From Scatosoma sp045594025 (lineage in GTDB: Bacteria; Bacillota; Clostridia; Christensenellales; Borkfalkiaceae), in the NCBI GenBank assembly GCA_045594025.1, contig JAZNXS010000025.1, positions 1-15,046 on the forward strand: a DNA stretch of 15,046 bases, in the 5' to 3' direction. The position numbers and the translations under genes were made by a program. The notes beneath the pieces are model-generated. The model was not told the DNA's origin. It searched no databases and was given only the letters and a program-made list of their open reading frames with translations. Shown here one piece after another: positions 15,017 to 15,046 of this stretch. Numbering within the stretch: the stretch's first letter is position 1; every line of letters starts with the position of its first letter.

Positions 15017-15045
15017 ATTTTAACGCAAAAAATCTCTTTTGTCAA
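15017..15045 (-). promoter_or_regulatory. Consensus sigma-A promoter of the opp operon
   Basis: On the minus strand TTGACA (15040-15045) and TAAAAT (15017-15022) are spaced by 17 nt. RNA should begin near 15010, leaving a leader of about 90 nt before the lipoprotein gene. Inside the leader GCAAAAT and ATTTTGC (14951-14957 and 14994-15000) could pair as a 7-bp stem. No other strong promoter is seen before the terminator at 6039-6065, so the seven genes are likely one transcript. Confidence 0.85.
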
Positions 15046-15046
15046 G

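Noticed and set aside
1..15046. CRISPR arrays, rRNA or intact tRNA genes, insertion sequences
   Set aside because: No regularly spaced repeats, transposase-like frames, full cloverleaf or rRNA-like sequence were seen by eye on either strand.

Overview
The window looks like a chromosomal segment of a low-to-mid GC Gram-positive bacterium of the Clostridia type. The support is strong AGGAGG-type ribosome binding sites, consensus sigma-A promoters (TTGACA-17-TATAAT and TTGACA-17-TAAAAT), several lipoproteins with Gram-positive style lipoboxes and a lipoprotein-based oligopeptide ABC transporter. I cannot name the genus. Almost everything lies on the minus strand; only two genes are on the plus strand.

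Region 1 (1-2060) is visibly more A+T-rich than the rest. A perfectly spaced sigma-A promoter (352-380) drives one plus-strand gene (451-1887) for a protein with a C-terminal four-cysteine, zinc-ribbon-like motif; it resembles the DUF6076 type but its function is unknown. A weaker divergent promoter faces a small leftward transcript with two overlapping mini-ORFs. A 17-nt palindrome sits beside the promoters. GTATCA repeats (1885-2002) and a tRNA T-arm-like string (about 153-174) hint that this is the edge of an old insertion, which is inference only.

Region 2 (1905-4515) is a guaB-guaA pair for the last steps of GMP synthesis, closed by a 21-bp hairpin that pairs best on the minus strand. 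GuaB is a complete IMP dehydrogenase with CBS domains. GuaA has only the ATP-pyrophosphatase and dimerisation domains; the glutamine amidotransferase domain of ordinary bacterial GMP synthase is absent.

Region 3 (4562-6065) holds two divergent envelope genes of unknown function: a membrane-anchored helical protein (minus) and a small lipoprotein with a PepSY-like C-terminus (plus). Each is followed by a hairpin terminator.

Region 4 (6039-15045) appears to be one complete operon read leftward from a near-consensus promoter at the right edge to a perfect terminator at 6039-6065. The order is: a basic 18-codon leader ORF, a repeat and beta-helix-like lipoprotein, a very large OppA-type binding protein, OppB, OppC, OppD, OppF and a small membrane protein. 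Together these should form a peptide (or similar solute) importer: lipid-anchored OppA captures substrate, OppB/OppC form the channel and OppD/OppF power it. Most subunits carry extra parts: about 205 extra residues in OppA, an enlarged outer loop in OppC, about 60 extra residues and an altered D-loop in OppD, and about 105 extra N-terminal residues in OppF. The two added proteins and these elaborations make the operon the best candidate in the window for a specialised, poorly described system.
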